Assembly: GCA_031258195.1 (NCBI GenBank)
Contig: JAIRNF010000023.1
Coordinates: 1-46,713 of the forward strand
From: Prevotellaceae bacterium
GTDB taxonomy: Bacteria > Bacteroidota > Bacteroidia > Bacteroidales > UBA932
DNA length: 46,713 bases
Direction: 5' to 3'
Made by a program: the position numbers and the translations under genes. How positions within the stretch are numbered: position 1 is the first letter of the stretch; the number at the start of each line of letters is the position of its first letter. Under the pieces are notes generated by a model. The model saw only the letters and a list, made by a program, of their open reading frames with translations, was not told the DNA's origin and did no database searches. Of this stretch, positions 23,960-35,706 are shown piece by piece.

Positions 23960-26809
23960 TTACCTCTTTAAATCTTTTACAAAACAATCTGTTATACCTG
24001 CTTTCTTTAGCTGATTGGCGGCGCTTACAGCCTGATCTCTATCGCGGAATTTACCTATATAATAACGGTAACTTCCTCCTGATGTTTTTTCGTGCCAAAC
24101 TTTTTCTTTTAGCGCACTCTCTGCCTTTCGCACCTTAGGGTCTGTCATATCCAGCCTATTCGCGGTAGATATTTGTACGGTAAAGTTTACATTATCGTTC
24201 TGCTCGTTTACACCCGGAGTAGATTGTTGTACTGGTTGAGTAACCATAGAGGTAGCCGTACTTGCAGCCGGTTCAACTACTGACGATTCCGGTTGAATAG
24301 CGGTACCCGACAATATATCAGTATCAATAAAGCAGTCTGTCAACCCTGCGTTTTTTAAACGGTTTACTGCAACAACAGCCTGTTCTCTGGTTTCGTACCT
24401 ACCTATATAATAGCGATACCTGCCATCCGCCGTTTTTTGGTACCAAACCTTTTCGCCTGCCAACGTACTTTCGGCAAGCTTTACTTTTGGATCAGTCAAA
24501 TCCAACCTGCCTGCAGTTAACACACGCGCCGTAAATTGTCCGTTGCCTGAAAGAGTTGAAGCTACATCCGATTGTTTCTCTGCTTGTATAAAGGTATTGA
24601 AGTCTAGCGTCGGTGCATCTCCCAACTCCAGCACCTTAAAGGTTGTACGGCGATTCTTACGATGCTCTGCTTCTGTTTTGGCATTCTTAATTCGTAGCTG
24701 CGTTTCGCCATAACCTTTCCATGTAAGCTGACTGGCACTAATACCGTTTGCTACCAAGTAATCTACAACCGATTTAGCACGCGCCTCCGACAACTTATTG
24801 TTATAAGAATCGCTTCCTCTTGCATCGGTATGCGAACTTATCTGTACTTTAACACCGGGTTTACTTTTTAGTAAAGTAATAAACTTATCAAGCTCCACCT
24901 TAGATTCAGGTAATAAGTTTGCCTTATCCAAATCGTAATAGATATCATCTATTTCTATCTCCTCGCCAATCTTTATTTTAGCTAAGGCAATATCCATATC
25001 GTAGCCTGTAACTTTAGCATATAGCTCTGTTTTATCTCCTTCCTTAGCTATAATTTTGAGCTCTTTTGATTCCGGGAAATAATCTTTATTTTGAGCTGTT
25101 ACCTTATAAAGCACATCCGGATTAACATCCTCGAATACATATACACCCTGATTATTTGTACGCTTTACCGAAGTTTCTTTACCATTAGCGTATAAGAATA
25201 CGGGTTCGTTTACAAGCGGAAGCCCGGTTTCTTTTTCGTACACGCGTCCGCTCATCGAGCGAATTATCTTTTCTTTTTCGAGATAAAAATCCATATCATA
25301 ACCTGATGATAAATTAAACTCCATCGGGAATGTTATGTTATATGTCTCTAATGGCTTACTTTGGGAATCATATCCCTTATTGCTTACTTCAAATATATAA
25401 GCAACATCCGGCTTTAAGAACGAGTAGTAATAGCCATTTCCATCCGTTTCAAATAAATCTTCTTCATCATCCGAAGTGCTGTTCCTAACCGCTATTTTAG
25501 CGCCAGACAAGGGAACTTCGGTCTCTTTATCAAAGACATATCCAGATGCCAATATTACCGTAGGGTAACCATCAAAAGAGTAGATATCATCGCTACGTTC
25601 CTCGTTTCTACGATTACTTACCAATAGACCTTCTTTATTGTTGAAGCTAACAATCAAGTTGAAATCATCATACGATGTGTTGAAAGGCGGACGTAAATTT
25701 ACCGCTTTACCATGACTACCATGTGTTATCTTAGAAGCGTAGATATCTAAACCACCATAGCCATCTCTACCATCTGAAGAGAAGAATAAAACTTCGTTTG
25801 TTACATATGGAAAAACTTCGTTCCCGGCAGTATTTACTTCATGCCCAGCGTTTATCGCTTTTCCCCAAGAGTTATTACTACCTTTTTCAATATACCAAAT
25901 ATCACTTCCCCCATAACCTCCTTCTATCATTGCAGAGAAATATATTCTTTTGCCATCTGGCGTAATAGAAGGGTGAGCTATTTGAAGTATCTTACTATCA
26001 ATTTTTAGTCGTCCTTTTTCTTTCCAACTACCGTTCCCTAGTTCAGAGTAATATATGTGGCACTGATCCTCGGATGGCTCGCATCTTGTATAATAAGCAA
26101 TTTTTGCCTTATGATCGTATGAGAAAGTGCCATCATTAGAACGATCCATATTAAAAGAATTCATTTCTACTCCTCTGCTGAACTTACTATTTTCAGCCGG
26201 ATCTGCTATATAAATTTTGGAGTATCCTAAACCTGTACGCATTGACACTCTGGCTTTATTGGTAGATTCGGTAACATCTCCGGTAGATGCATAAACCAAC
26301 TGATCGTTCATATATGCAATACCATACTCGCTACCTGTTGTATTAAGCGGCTCTACAGGTTTTAGCGTAAAATGAGGGTTAGACTTAGGGTATGCTAAAG
26401 CAAACTCTATGGAACTGAGCTTAAGCGCTACTCTGTCATCATCGGGGCGCATATCACGATAGCGTTGAAAGTAACCCCGCGCTTCTTCATAGCGTCCTAG
26501 TATAGTAAGCATATCTCCGTATGCGTAGAATAACTCCGAACGATTATAGCCATTCTCTTCTGCCTGTGCATACCAAATAATAGCCTGGTCAGGACGATTC
26601 ATACGCCGATAGCACTCCCCTATTCTATATAGGGTAAACGCTTTATCTACTCCTTTTGCATTTGCAATTAGCGCTTTATATTCTGCCACCGCTTTAAAAT
26701 ACTCCTCTTGCTCAAATGCTTTATCGGCAGTTTTTATACTTTGTGCCGCCAAGGGAGCAGCTATAGCTGTTAGTACCAGCGCTACTATTAACTTATACAC
26801 TATCTTCAT
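23960..26809 (-). CDS. PorE-like OmpA-family protein with TPR, PD40, CarboxypepD and two SPOR domains
   Basis: A 949-residue periplasmic/outer-membrane protein. Order: signal peptide (1-23), TPR-like helices (~24-140), PD40/WD40-like beta-propeller (~150-420), two or three CarboxypepD_reg-like domains (~430-610, with SGYVFDKETEVPLSGAKI and SGRVYEKETGLPL), OmpA domain (~613-722: SHTDARGSDSYNNKLSEAR, peptidoglycan-binding Asp and Arg present), then two SPOR-like repeats at ~757-831 and 875-949 that share RLD(L/M)TDPKV and RYYIGxxxxREQAV. The first four parts match PorE/SprD-type T9SS proteins. The tandem SPOR tail is an addition. Together they should anchor the secretion or adhesin complex to peptidoglycan. 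Confidence 0.88.
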   Translation of the reverse strand: MKIVYKLIVALVLTAIAAPLAAQSIKTADKAFEQEEYFKAVAEYKALIANAKGVDKAFTLYRIGECYRRMNRPDQAIIWYAQAEENGYNRSELFYAYGDMLTILGRYEEARGYFQRYRDMRPDDDRVALKLSSIEFALAYPKSNPHFTLKPVEPLNTTGSEYGIAYMNDQLVYASTGDVTESTNKARVSMRTGLGYSKIYIADPAENSKFSRGVEMNSFNMDRSNDGTFSYDHKAKIAYYTRCEPSEDQCHIYYSELGNGSWKEKGRLKIDSKILQIAHPSITPDGKRIYFSAMIEGGYGGSDIWYIEKGSNNSWGKAINAGHEVNTAGNEVFPYVTNEVLFFSSDGRDGYGGLDIYASKITHGSHGKAVNLRPPFNTSYDDFNLIVSFNNKEGLLVSNRRNEERSDDIYSFDGYPTVILASGYVFDKETEVPLSGAKIAVRNSTSDDEEDLFETDGNGYYYSFLKPDVAYIFEVSNKGYDSQSKPLETYNITFPMEFNLSSGYDMDFYLEKEKIIRSMSGRVYEKETGLPLVNEPVFLYANGKETSVKRTNNQGVYVFEDVNPDVLYKVTAQNKDYFPESKELKIIAKEGDKTELYAKVTGYDMDIALAKIKIGEEIEIDDIYYDLDKANLLPESKVELDKFITLLKSKPGVKVQISSHTDARGSDSYNNKLSEARAKSVVDYLVANGISASQLTWKGYGETQLRIKNAKTEAEHRKNRRTTFKVLELGDAPTLDFNTFIQAEKQSDVASTLSGNGQFTARVLTAGRLDLTDPKVKLAESTLAGEKVWYQKTADGRYRYYIGRYETREQAVVAVNRLKNAGLTDCFIDTDILSGTAIQPESSVVEPAASTATSMVTQPVQQSTPGVNEQNDNVNFTVQISTANRLDMTDPKVRKAESALKEKVWHEKTSGGSYRYYIGKFRDRDQAVSAANQLKKAGITDCFVKDLKR

Positions 26810-26832
26810 CTATCAATCTCCTTTTAGTATGC

Positions 26833-29800
26833 TTATTTCTTCTTAGCACTGACAACCATTACAAAACTTTTTTCTTCTGTAACAGTACCATCATCTTGCT
26901 TTAAATTCACTACATAGTAATATGTTCCCGGAGCAACGTAAGAACCTTTATAACGTCCATCCCATCCTTCTGTACCTTGATATAATAGATGTCCCCAACG
27001 GTTAAAAATACGCAAGTCGTACCCTTCTAGGAATATCTTATTATCCGGATTGTCTCCTTCGGGAATAAACGCGTTAGGCAGCTCTGCTTGATTTACTGCC
27101 AGCCTCATGTTCTTTATCCACGAACAGCCTGCGTAGTCGAAAATTTCGACTGTTAGTACATTATCAGCACTAAACTTATCTCTATGCACTTGTATTTCAG
27201 AACTACTCGTAGTACCAGGAGTAAGCGATGTCCCATTCAAAACAAAATCGTAACTATATAAACCGGATGTTGCTGCAACCGACACCATTTGACCAGGCTG
27301 TAAAGTCATAGGCGATATGGGAGTTGTAGTAATATCCCACTGTGGCTCACTTTGTATTCTTATCTTAATTTCCGCACGCTTATTAATAGGTACTTCATAA
27401 TCTTCATCGGGATTATAGTATCCTACCCAGAATGTATAAGTTGCACCTTGTTGAGTGGCATCTACCACAGGTTCCGGTATTTGTACCGCAGAAGTAGGAG
27501 TAGCATACCATCTAACTTCATAACCGGAAGGTATTGACACAAAATCCTGTATCTTTTGAGACTGAGTCGAAGCATCATCACCCTCGCAGTAGATAAGGTC
27601 TTCATTTAAATCTAAACCGCCGGGTACGCTAAATTCGTCATCATCAAGAATTACAGTTCTTTTAACCTCTTCATAGAAAGCCACGCCGTCAGCTTCTAGG
27701 GTAAACGACATGGTAAATACCTCGTCATTTTCCGGAATGGCGTCCGGCTCCACTTCTATTGTAAAGCAAGCTTTATTTTCTCCTACTGGTATAGGGAAAG
27801 CATAAGTTGCGTTGCTATAGTAATCTTTATCACGAATAGCTGTGTCATTCTCATTACCAACATTAACCTTAAGAACTAATGGTTGCGGAGCAGGCATATT
27901 TAGCGTAACACAATAACTAAACTTTGTACGCTCCGTTGTACTGGTAAGCTCGTACTGACTAAAGTCTCCGATATATGGGATCGGTCCTTCATCCTCTTCC
28001 AGGTTAATATCGTCAATTATAATATTAGGCTGAGCATCATCATTGAGAATAGTAATAATTGGCGGTTTACACTCCATAGGATGTGCTGCCGGCTTTACGT
28101 CGAGAATGAACGGTTCGTCTTTCTCAAATTTATCATCTCCAACTATCGTAACAGCTATAGTTTCGTTTGAACGAATATCTCCTGCCGGTATGCATACTAC
28201 CGTTGGTGGTACTTTAATATAGTCGTTATCTTGTATGGTTGCTATACTATCGCGCGTATATACGGTAAAGCATAGATCGTAGTCTAATGGCTCTCCATTC
28301 TTAAGCTTAAATACGAATTCAAGCGGTGTTAGCGCTCCCTCATTGCCTTCGAAGCATTCTACCCCATCAACAGTAATTGCAAACCCAGGAGGAGGAATAT
28401 CCACTACAGGTTCAACAATTCCTATAGGAGGATTAGTATCTATAGGATCGGTTATTGTTGGTGTATCATCCGTTAGATCAGGGTCAGTCCCGTTATTCGA
28501 AGTATCTTCATAATCGGTACCATTTTCGTTACTTCCGATAATTATACTCGTATTAGAAATTGTAAATGTCTGATTTCTCAAATCTTCATTGAATACTATA
28601 CTAAATGATAGTGTAACGGTTTGGATTTCGTTTGGCTGTAAACTACTACTTCCCGATGCTAGTAGGTTTATATTTGTGCTACCATTGTAAGCTGTACTGG
28701 GCATTAAACCAGCCGAAGAGGTAACGATGTTTATTGCACTTACTGTTCCTTTAGTATAGAATTCACTTAAATCGTCTTCTAAACGAACGTTGTTTATCAA
28801 AAGATCACCAAAATTCTTAAGCGTAAAAGTATAGGTAAATACATAGTTCATTAAAGAGTTTGCCTGGTAGCTAACGTCCTTAGCTAATGCTGGGAATAGA
28901 TCAACAATCCTAAAGTCCATAGTCCCCTCTCCTGCTTTAGCATCTATGTTGGGGCATGAAGATGTTCCACATGGCAATCCGGCTACTTTATTAATTATTG
29001 CTGCTGTGATTGTACCATTTAAAAGGTCTCCGTATGCAGTAGGATTATCCATGATAAACGTTAATTTGTATTCTTTCTCTGTGGTAGAAATAGATGCCGG
29101 AGCGGGCCATATTACAACACTTTGCTGATTTATACCTGTTCCAATGGTTGAGCAAGTGGCGCCCAAAGAATTACTTGGATCGCAAGGATCTATATTGTCG
29201 TCTATCATTACCCTTAGCAATGCCGGCATGTTAAGCGTAATCATATCGTTGACTCCAACATTTCCGCCACTAAGTTTCTTTATGGTAAACGTAGTTTCTT
29301 TCTGCTTATGCTCTTGGCTCTTATCAAAAGTAAGCGTAGCATTGCCAAAAGCTACCTGTGCAGTGTATGTACTTTGCAGACCATCTATTGTTAAATAGCC
29401 TGTAGGAACAGGAATACCACTTCCTTCGGAGTTATATGTATCACAAAAATTCTTTCCATAGGCGTAACTTGTTAGCCTGCTATTAATAGGGAAAAAGCAG
29501 GTAGGCTTAAGCTTAACGATAAGGGTTACATCCTGTCCTGCCCCTGCATGAAGTTCGCTAATTCCCGCTATAGCATTCAAATCAAAAACAAGCGTGTCCA
29601 AATCACCTGTATAGATATAATCTCCATACGAACCATTCAGCTCTCTAACATCAATAAACTCAATACCCATAAAACCAGAAGAGGTATTGATAGGAAGAGC
29701 AAGCTTTGCTATAGGATCTTTAACTACACCTTTTAGTGCAGAAATAACCATTGACACTTCAAACTCCTCACACATGGTAAGATTATTGCTACTAGGAGAT

Positions 29801-32298
29801 GCACTCACCTGAATAGCCGAGGGTGGAGTTTTATATGTCAACTCTTTTGAAGCTAGCTCTATGGCTTGTCCTCCACAAGGTTTATACGCCAATACAGCTT
29901 TAATCTTTTCGGTATTACTACACGCGTTCTTCACTATACCTTTAATTTCTAAGGTATGTATTGCACCTGCCGGTATTGGATTTAAAGCAATGCTGCTACC
30001 TAGCGTCACAAATTGGGCTGGGTATCCGGCTTGCTTAACTGTAATGCTAGAAAAAACTCCTCCTGTTATATCTTCAAGCGTTAAACTAAGATTATCTAAT
30101 AGCGCAGCGCCGGATGTATTATTAGCAACTGTATGATTCCAAACAACTTCACCAGTAAGAGGCGAAATTTCAACTTCTGCACCTGGCGGATCTACAACAT
30201 TCAGCTGTGGATATATAACCGGTAAATTTACCGTCTGAACCGCCGATAACGATGGCAGAACTGCCGATGGAATAGAAGGATTTGCCGGTTTTGCTACATA
30301 TAGTATTGCCGATGATTGAGGTATTGTATTTACCGAATTTTCAAAAACAATGTCAAAGGTTGCCGTTACTTCGTGCGGCTGTTCATCGGTAAATAGAGGA
30401 GATACTCCATAAGTTCCATATTTACTTTCAAGAATAAATGTATAACGTTTGGCTTCTGAGTATGTATTACTTCCATCTGTAAATGTTGCTGTTACAGGAG
30501 TTGGCAAATCAACTCCTGTAAATGTAAACGGCGTTGAACCAATAGTAATAGTACCGGAATTAATAGTACCCTCTGCCGGAACATACACCTCCAACTCCCT
30601 TACATAGTAGTTAGACCTAAACTCCTCTGTAAAACAGTTGGTACAAGAAACGTTTGACGGCGATACTGCGCTTGATCTAAATATTGCTGTTGAGGCAACA
30701 GGTAAGCAGCTACCTGTTATTGCAAGAGGCGCAACAAAATTATTCACTACTACAACCTTATTTAATGGTTGTGTTTCGAGCGCCTTGCAAGCATTTGTAG
30801 GATATCGATTGCTCGAGTTTGATTCAGCAGTAAATATATCTGCCTCAAGAATACAAGAGCCATTGGTAGCAGCATCATTTTTCATTACAGTAGTAGCGAC
30901 CAGCTGCACCTCATCTCCAAATTCCAATGGAGAAGTTCCGGGTGCAGAAAATCTATAGGAAACTAAACCGTTAGCAATTTGTACATCGCCAACTATCGCA
31001 TAATCATCCCAAGCCGCATTTCCTTCTTTTTTTACCTTAACAAGAACTTCCTGATTCCAAGAGAACTCATCGTACGCTCCGTCGCTCATTTTAATAGCAG
31101 CATACAGCTGATCGATATTTGAAATTAATGATGATGTTCTAATCGTACCTGTAACAGAAAGTTCTAACGTATCGCCATTACGAATAAGATTCTTTAACGG
31201 AGTAGCAGAACTCCACGTTCCATTAACAGTACCATTATCTAAAGCATCCGGAAAATCGTAGTTTCGACGTTCAATGCTAAATGATGACAGAATAAAACCA
31301 GGCGATAGCACATTTATCACCAAATCTGAGGCAGCATTATGCACTTCGTTCTCGCAATGAGTTGTAGAAATCTTCATTACAGCAGTATTGCCACACCGCT
31401 CTATCGTTGGGCTGGTTTTGTATTTTACGAATAGCTCATCGTGCCTTGGCTGCTGGGGATTGGGATAGTAAGCTAATGCACCATCGCTTAAACCCAAATC
31501 GATAAGCATTTCCGTAGTAACTATAAATGATGTTGTATTGCCAACTGTAGCTATATCAGCAGCAGCAACTTCTAGCTCAACACCGTTTATCTCTAGAATA
31601 ATATCTCTAGGCGTTTCAAAATACTGGTGTGTAATGCTAATCTTAAAGTTTGCAGCATACGAATGCTGTCCGGTATTAACTATTTTAGCAGAGAACTGCG
31701 TCTCCCGCCCTGCAACAATATTAGGTAAAGCATTCGGAATGATTTTAATTTCTTCCGGATTTAAATAAGCTCCCCATATAGAATATTCGCTTTCAGCAGA
31801 AAGTTGCTGCCCTAGCCCTAAATCAATAGTTGCGATATCTTTACATAAAGGATTTATTTCGGCTTTGCAAATAGCCCTCCTTGAAAAAGGAATTGTCATT
31901 TTTTTCCCTGCCGGAAATATACCTGTACCTCCGGTTAACTTCAGGTAAAACACATTGGTATTACTACCTTCAAGCATACTAAGAATTGTTCCGTTGCCTA
32001 AACCCGCATCCACATTTGTCCAACTCGTATTCTCTAAATGAACTTCATTAGGAATTCCGTATGGATCGCAAGCTCCAAGCTGAACTTTAATAACAGGCTC
32101 GACTATATCCCCTCCTGTAGTATTTTCCAGTACAATCAGCTGCTCAACAAAACCTCCTCCTATTATCAAATCCTGAGCGCGGAGAGGATTAGCGGCTAAA
32201 AAAAGAAAAAAACCAATAGCTAAAACGAAACGAATACACGATTTTTTTGCAAAATTCAATTTGCAAAAAGACTTGGCAATTGCTGTTCGATGTATCAT
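26833..32298 (-). CDS. giant T9SS-exported surface protein, type-B CTD
   Basis: An 1821-residue secreted protein. It has a signal peptide with a long n-region (to about residue 42, LRAQ). A long series of repeats of unknown type with Ig-like or DUF11-like character fills ~45-1290. Calx-beta-like domains occupy ~1312-1402 and 1422-1556, with the NDDA and DDDE ends. An Ig-like domain follows (~1567-1645). The last ~85 residues are the gliding-motility-associated type-B sorting domain: LRIFNRWGHLLYQG, WDGRYKG, APGTYYYVV. It likely forms a surface adhesin or fibre, secreted by the T9SS with help from the PorP/SprF protein two genes downstream. The gene is intact. Confidence 0.9.
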   Translation of the reverse strand: MIHRTAIAKSFCKLNFAKKSCIRFVLAIGFFLFLAANPLRAQDLIIGGGFVEQLIVLENTTGGDIVEPVIKVQLGACDPYGIPNEVHLENTSWTNVDAGLGNGTILSMLEGSNTNVFYLKLTGGTGIFPAGKKMTIPFSRRAICKAEINPLCKDIATIDLGLGQQLSAESEYSIWGAYLNPEEIKIIPNALPNIVAGRETQFSAKIVNTGQHSYAANFKISITHQYFETPRDIILEINGVELEVAAADIATVGNTTSFIVTTEMLIDLGLSDGALAYYPNPQQPRHDELFVKYKTSPTIERCGNTAVMKISTTHCENEVHNAASDLVINVLSPGFILSSFSIERRNYDFPDALDNGTVNGTWSSATPLKNLIRNGDTLELSVTGTIRTSSLISNIDQLYAAIKMSDGAYDEFSWNQEVLVKVKKEGNAAWDDYAIVGDVQIANGLVSYRFSAPGTSPLEFGDEVQLVATTVMKNDAATNGSCILEADIFTAESNSSNRYPTNACKALETQPLNKVVVVNNFVAPLAITGSCLPVASTAIFRSSAVSPSNVSCTNCFTEEFRSNYYVRELEVYVPAEGTINSGTITIGSTPFTFTGVDLPTPVTATFTDGSNTYSEAKRYTFILESKYGTYGVSPLFTDEQPHEVTATFDIVFENSVNTIPQSSAILYVAKPANPSIPSAVLPSLSAVQTVNLPVIYPQLNVVDPPGAEVEISPLTGEVVWNHTVANNTSGAALLDNLSLTLEDITGGVFSSITVKQAGYPAQFVTLGSSIALNPIPAGAIHTLEIKGIVKNACSNTEKIKAVLAYKPCGGQAIELASKELTYKTPPSAIQVSASPSSNNLTMCEEFEVSMVISALKGVVKDPIAKLALPINTSSGFMGIEFIDVRELNGSYGDYIYTGDLDTLVFDLNAIAGISELHAGAGQDVTLIVKLKPTCFFPINSRLTSYAYGKNFCDTYNSEGSGIPVPTGYLTIDGLQSTYTAQVAFGNATLTFDKSQEHKQKETTFTIKKLSGGNVGVNDMITLNMPALLRVMIDDNIDPCDPSNSLGATCSTIGTGINQQSVVIWPAPASISTTEKEYKLTFIMDNPTAYGDLLNGTITAAIINKVAGLPCGTSSCPNIDAKAGEGTMDFRIVDLFPALAKDVSYQANSLMNYVFTYTFTLKNFGDLLINNVRLEDDLSEFYTKGTVSAINIVTSSAGLMPSTAYNGSTNINLLASGSSSLQPNEIQTVTLSFSIVFNEDLRNQTFTISNTSIIIGSNENGTDYEDTSNNGTDPDLTDDTPTITDPIDTNPPIGIVEPVVDIPPPGFAITVDGVECFEGNEGALTPLEFVFKLKNGEPLDYDLCFTVYTRDSIATIQDNDYIKVPPTVVCIPAGDIRSNETIAVTIVGDDKFEKDEPFILDVKPAAHPMECKPPIITILNDDAQPNIIIDDINLEEDEGPIPYIGDFSQYELTSTTERTKFSYCVTLNMPAPQPLVLKVNVGNENDTAIRDKDYYSNATYAFPIPVGENKACFTIEVEPDAIPENDEVFTMSFTLEADGVAFYEEVKRTVILDDDEFSVPGGLDLNEDLIYCEGDDASTQSQKIQDFVSIPSGYEVRWYATPTSAVQIPEPVVDATQQGATYTFWVGYYNPDEDYEVPINKRAEIKIRIQSEPQWDITTTPISPMTLQPGQMVSVAATSGLYSYDFVLNGTSLTPGTTSSSEIQVHRDKFSADNVLTVEIFDYAGCSWIKNMRLAVNQAELPNAFIPEGDNPDNKIFLEGYDLRIFNRWGHLLYQGTEGWDGRYKGSYVAPGTYYYVVNLKQDDGTVTEEKSFVMVVSAKKK

Positions 32299-32780
32299 AA
32301 ATTTAATAAGTCTTATAATAATTACAAAGAAAGCCCTCCGAAGTCTTAAAAAGAGTTATCGAAAGTGAAAAGCCGCTGTCGGCATCAATAAAGAAATCAA
32401 CACCGAAATACCTATTTTGTTAATAACTTAAAACTAAATCAGCATAAATCAACTAAATAGATTATAAACAATTTAATAACACCTAAAACACTTTTGTTAG
32501 CTGCCAAAATTTTCAACCTAAGGTGCAACGCATTTTAGCTTTTAGAATTGCCTATTCCTGAAAAACAACTTTAAGAGAGAAATACCTTTTCAAATTATAT
32601 GATTATATGTCTTTTCATTTTTATTACAGCTCCCGCCAGATGACAACTTATTGAAATTTTTCCACTTATTGACACAACTGTTTTTATTCTTAAACTAAGT
32701 GAAAAACCAATGAACTTAATGCTAAACTTAGCTGTTATTACTAATAGTTAAAATTATATTAGATAGAAAACCACAGATAA
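32299..32780. other. 482-bp divergent intergenic region
   Basis: No gene or tRNA. It must hold the promoters of the adhesin operon (minus) and of the decayed beta-helix gene (plus). I find no exact TAnnTTTG element; the nearest on minus is TTTCTTTG at 32324-32331. It is strongly AT-rich with many short A and T runs. Confidence 0.5.
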
Positions 32781-35692
32781 ATGAAAAGAATATTTCTTTT
32801 ACTACTAGCGATAGCTTTATATACTACCGTGATAGCTCAAAGTGGTAATCGCTGGTATGTTGCCAAAACAGGGAGCTGAAAATAACCCGGCTACTTCGCG
32901 GGAATCTGCTTCGAATGATTTACGTACTAAATAATGCTAGCAGTGGTGACGAGATATGGGTTGCCAGAGAGAAGATATTTACCCACTAGACCAGCAAGTA
33001 GTTATACCGGACCTATAGATCAATAAATGCATTTGTAATAGATAAAGATATAAAGCCATATGGCGGATTTAGCGGTAGCGAAACTACTATTGAAGAGCGT
33101 AACTGGTTCGAAAATCAAACCAGACTTAGCGGTGACTTAGGGGGCGATGACGATAAAAACGACCCTGCTACTATTACCGATAATGCTTACCATGTGCTAA
33201 TAATAAATACCACAAACGCCACAGCTGATAATGGGGGTGGGGTTTTTATCAACGATTCCGATCCATACCTTACAAACCTTACCATTGCCGGTAATACAGC
33301 CATCGAGGGTAGCGAAATGCTAAATACCAACTCTCACCAGAACATTCGTAATACTGTTATTTGGAACAAAGAGGCTAATCCTGTAAGTAATAAGAACGGA
33401 AGCGTACCCGAATACTATTACAGCCTGGTGAAGAATATAACAAATAGCAGCAATGGCAATATAGACGGCGGTATCAATCCTATGTTTACAGGAGAAAACG
33501 GCTATTTCTTATCATTTGCCAGCCCCCGATCTCAGTAGCATTACAACCGACCTACTAGGGAAACCTCGTATATACGGAAGTACCATTGATATTGGTGCTT
33601 ATGAATACCAAGACACCTATAGAGTTGTTGTGCCAAATGCTAACGGAATTATATATGTCAACAGCTCCATTACCAGCGGAAATAAAGACGGCAGTAGCCG
33701 GAGTAATGCGTTTATAAGGCTTTGCGATGCACTAAAGTTTAGCGAAGCAATGAATGCGGTAACCCCCGAAACCGTTAAACAAATTTGGGTAGCCGAAGGT
33801 ACATATTACTCCATACATAAATCAGCAGAAATAGATGGTAATGGGAAATTCACTACCGATAGAGATAACGTATTCTCTATGGTAAAAGAGGTTAAAGTAT
33901 ATGGTGGTTTTATTGGTACAGAATCTGATGTTGATGAGCGGGATTGGAAAAATAATCCCTCGATTTTAAGCGGCGGTCTTTTAAAGAATGACGACGAAAC
34001 CGACCCTACCACTTTAGAAGATAATACATACCATGTTGTTCTATTTGCAAACGATGCGGGCAACGCCTTAATTGATGGTTTTACCATTACCGGAGGATAT
34101 GCAAATGGTAGCGGATCCAGACCAATTAAAGTAAACGATATCGATATATTTAATGGCAGAGGAGGCGGACTATACGTAAAGTACTCATCCCCTATATTAA
34201 GTAACTTAACTGTCATTGAGAATAAAGCCAATTTTGGAGGAGGTATCTTTATAAACTTCGCCTCACCAAACACAATAAATATAACCGTAACAAAGAATAT
34301 AGCATATAATAGCGGCGGAGGTGCTTATAATTTATACTCTACTCCAGCTATAACAAACCTGATAATTACAGAGAATACGGCGTTGGGTGGACTGCCCGGC
34401 GGTACACCAACAGGCGGGGGTGGCGGCTTAGTCAACTTAAATTCTGACGCGATAATAACCAATATGCTTATTGCTAACAATACGGCAGCAAACGGAGGCG
34501 GATTATTCAACTATAACTCATCGCCTAAGCTTACCAATATCACCATAGCCGATAACAGCGCTAATTTAGGCGGTGGAATGTATAACGGCGGCGAATCGCA
34601 CCCCGTAGGTAAGAACAGCATAATATGGGGTAATGGAAATAATGGTGTTTATGCCGAAGCTGGTTGCGCCAATAATTGTTATTATAGCCTGGTTGAAGAA
34701 AAAACTGAGACTGATAGCAATGGAAATATTTCGGGTGATGTCGATCCGCTATTTATTGGTAGCGGAAATTACCGGCTTTCCGCCGCTAGTCCAGTGGCTA
34801 ATAAGGGCAATAACGAGTATTATGAGGCAGGACAGAACCCTGACATATCCGCAATTACTACCGATTTAGACGGAAATCCTCGTATCCGATATGGTATTGT
34901 AGATTTAGGTCATACGAGTCTGATAACTCCAGTAACGAGGCAGACCTACAACAACTATACATTAATGGGGAACCACATGACATTAACCAAGCTTATACTA
35001 TTCCCTGCGATTATACGAGAAGTGTTATTGATGTCGAGATAAAGATACCTCTAAATGCATCCATTAACATAGACAAAGTATTTTCGTTTGATGTAAGTAC
35101 CCCTTCTTTATATAAGAAAGAGTTTATCATAACATCGCACGATAGCGCTAAGACCAAAAACTATACCCTCATCGTAGAAAAACGTTTTAGCTTTAATGAG
35201 ATAGTAGTACAGAAATGGAACAACATACTTGCAGTTAATAATAACCCTGCGACTAACGGAAGACATACATTTACAGCATGTACATGATATAAAGACGGTA
35301 TTGAAGTTGGCAATAAGCTATACTACTCTGCCGGAAATAGCTCGTCTGATAAGCTAAATGAGAGTGATATATTTTATCTTGTACCAACAAAAGATAATGG
35401 CGATATAATTCATACATGCTCTGGAAACATTACGCTACAGAACGCACAGGTTATTGCATATCCAAATCCTGTACAATCAGGTAGCCAGCTTAATATTAAA
35501 ATATTCTCAGATAGCAATATTGAGCTGAACAACGGAACTATAGAGGTATATGATTTGAAGGGAGTACGCTTAAGCAGTACAAAAGTTCAAGGTTTTATTA
35601 CACCTATTAGCATTAAAAGCACTCCGGGTGTATATATTGTTCGACTCCGTTCTGACGACTTAGTCGAAGATATGAAAATAATTGTTCAATAG
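32781..35692 (+). pseudogene. decayed parallel beta-helix protein with type-A T9SS tail
   Basis: The sequence encodes, across several frames, one protein of roughly 950 residues: signal peptide (MKRIFLLLLAIALYTTVIAQ), then beta-helix repeats with the pattern GGG(I/L)FxN, NLTxxxN and GFTITGGYA, repeated GKPRI/GNPRIRYG segments, and a C-terminal type-A T9SS sorting domain (AYPNPVQSGSQLNIK ... GVYIVRLRSDD). Breaks: TGA after KTGS near 32877; frameshifts near 32930, 32985, 33020 and 34910; a deletion with frameshift near 33526; in-frame TGA at 35285-35287. The largest open piece is 33516-35042. Clearly dead. Confidence 0.85.
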
Positions 35693-35706
35693 TAAACAAT
35701 AAATAC

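Noticed and set aside
33806-34273. 155-residue minus-strand ORF
   Set aside because: Antisense to the beta-helix pseudogene; its Pro/Ser-rich translation mirrors Gly-rich repeats.
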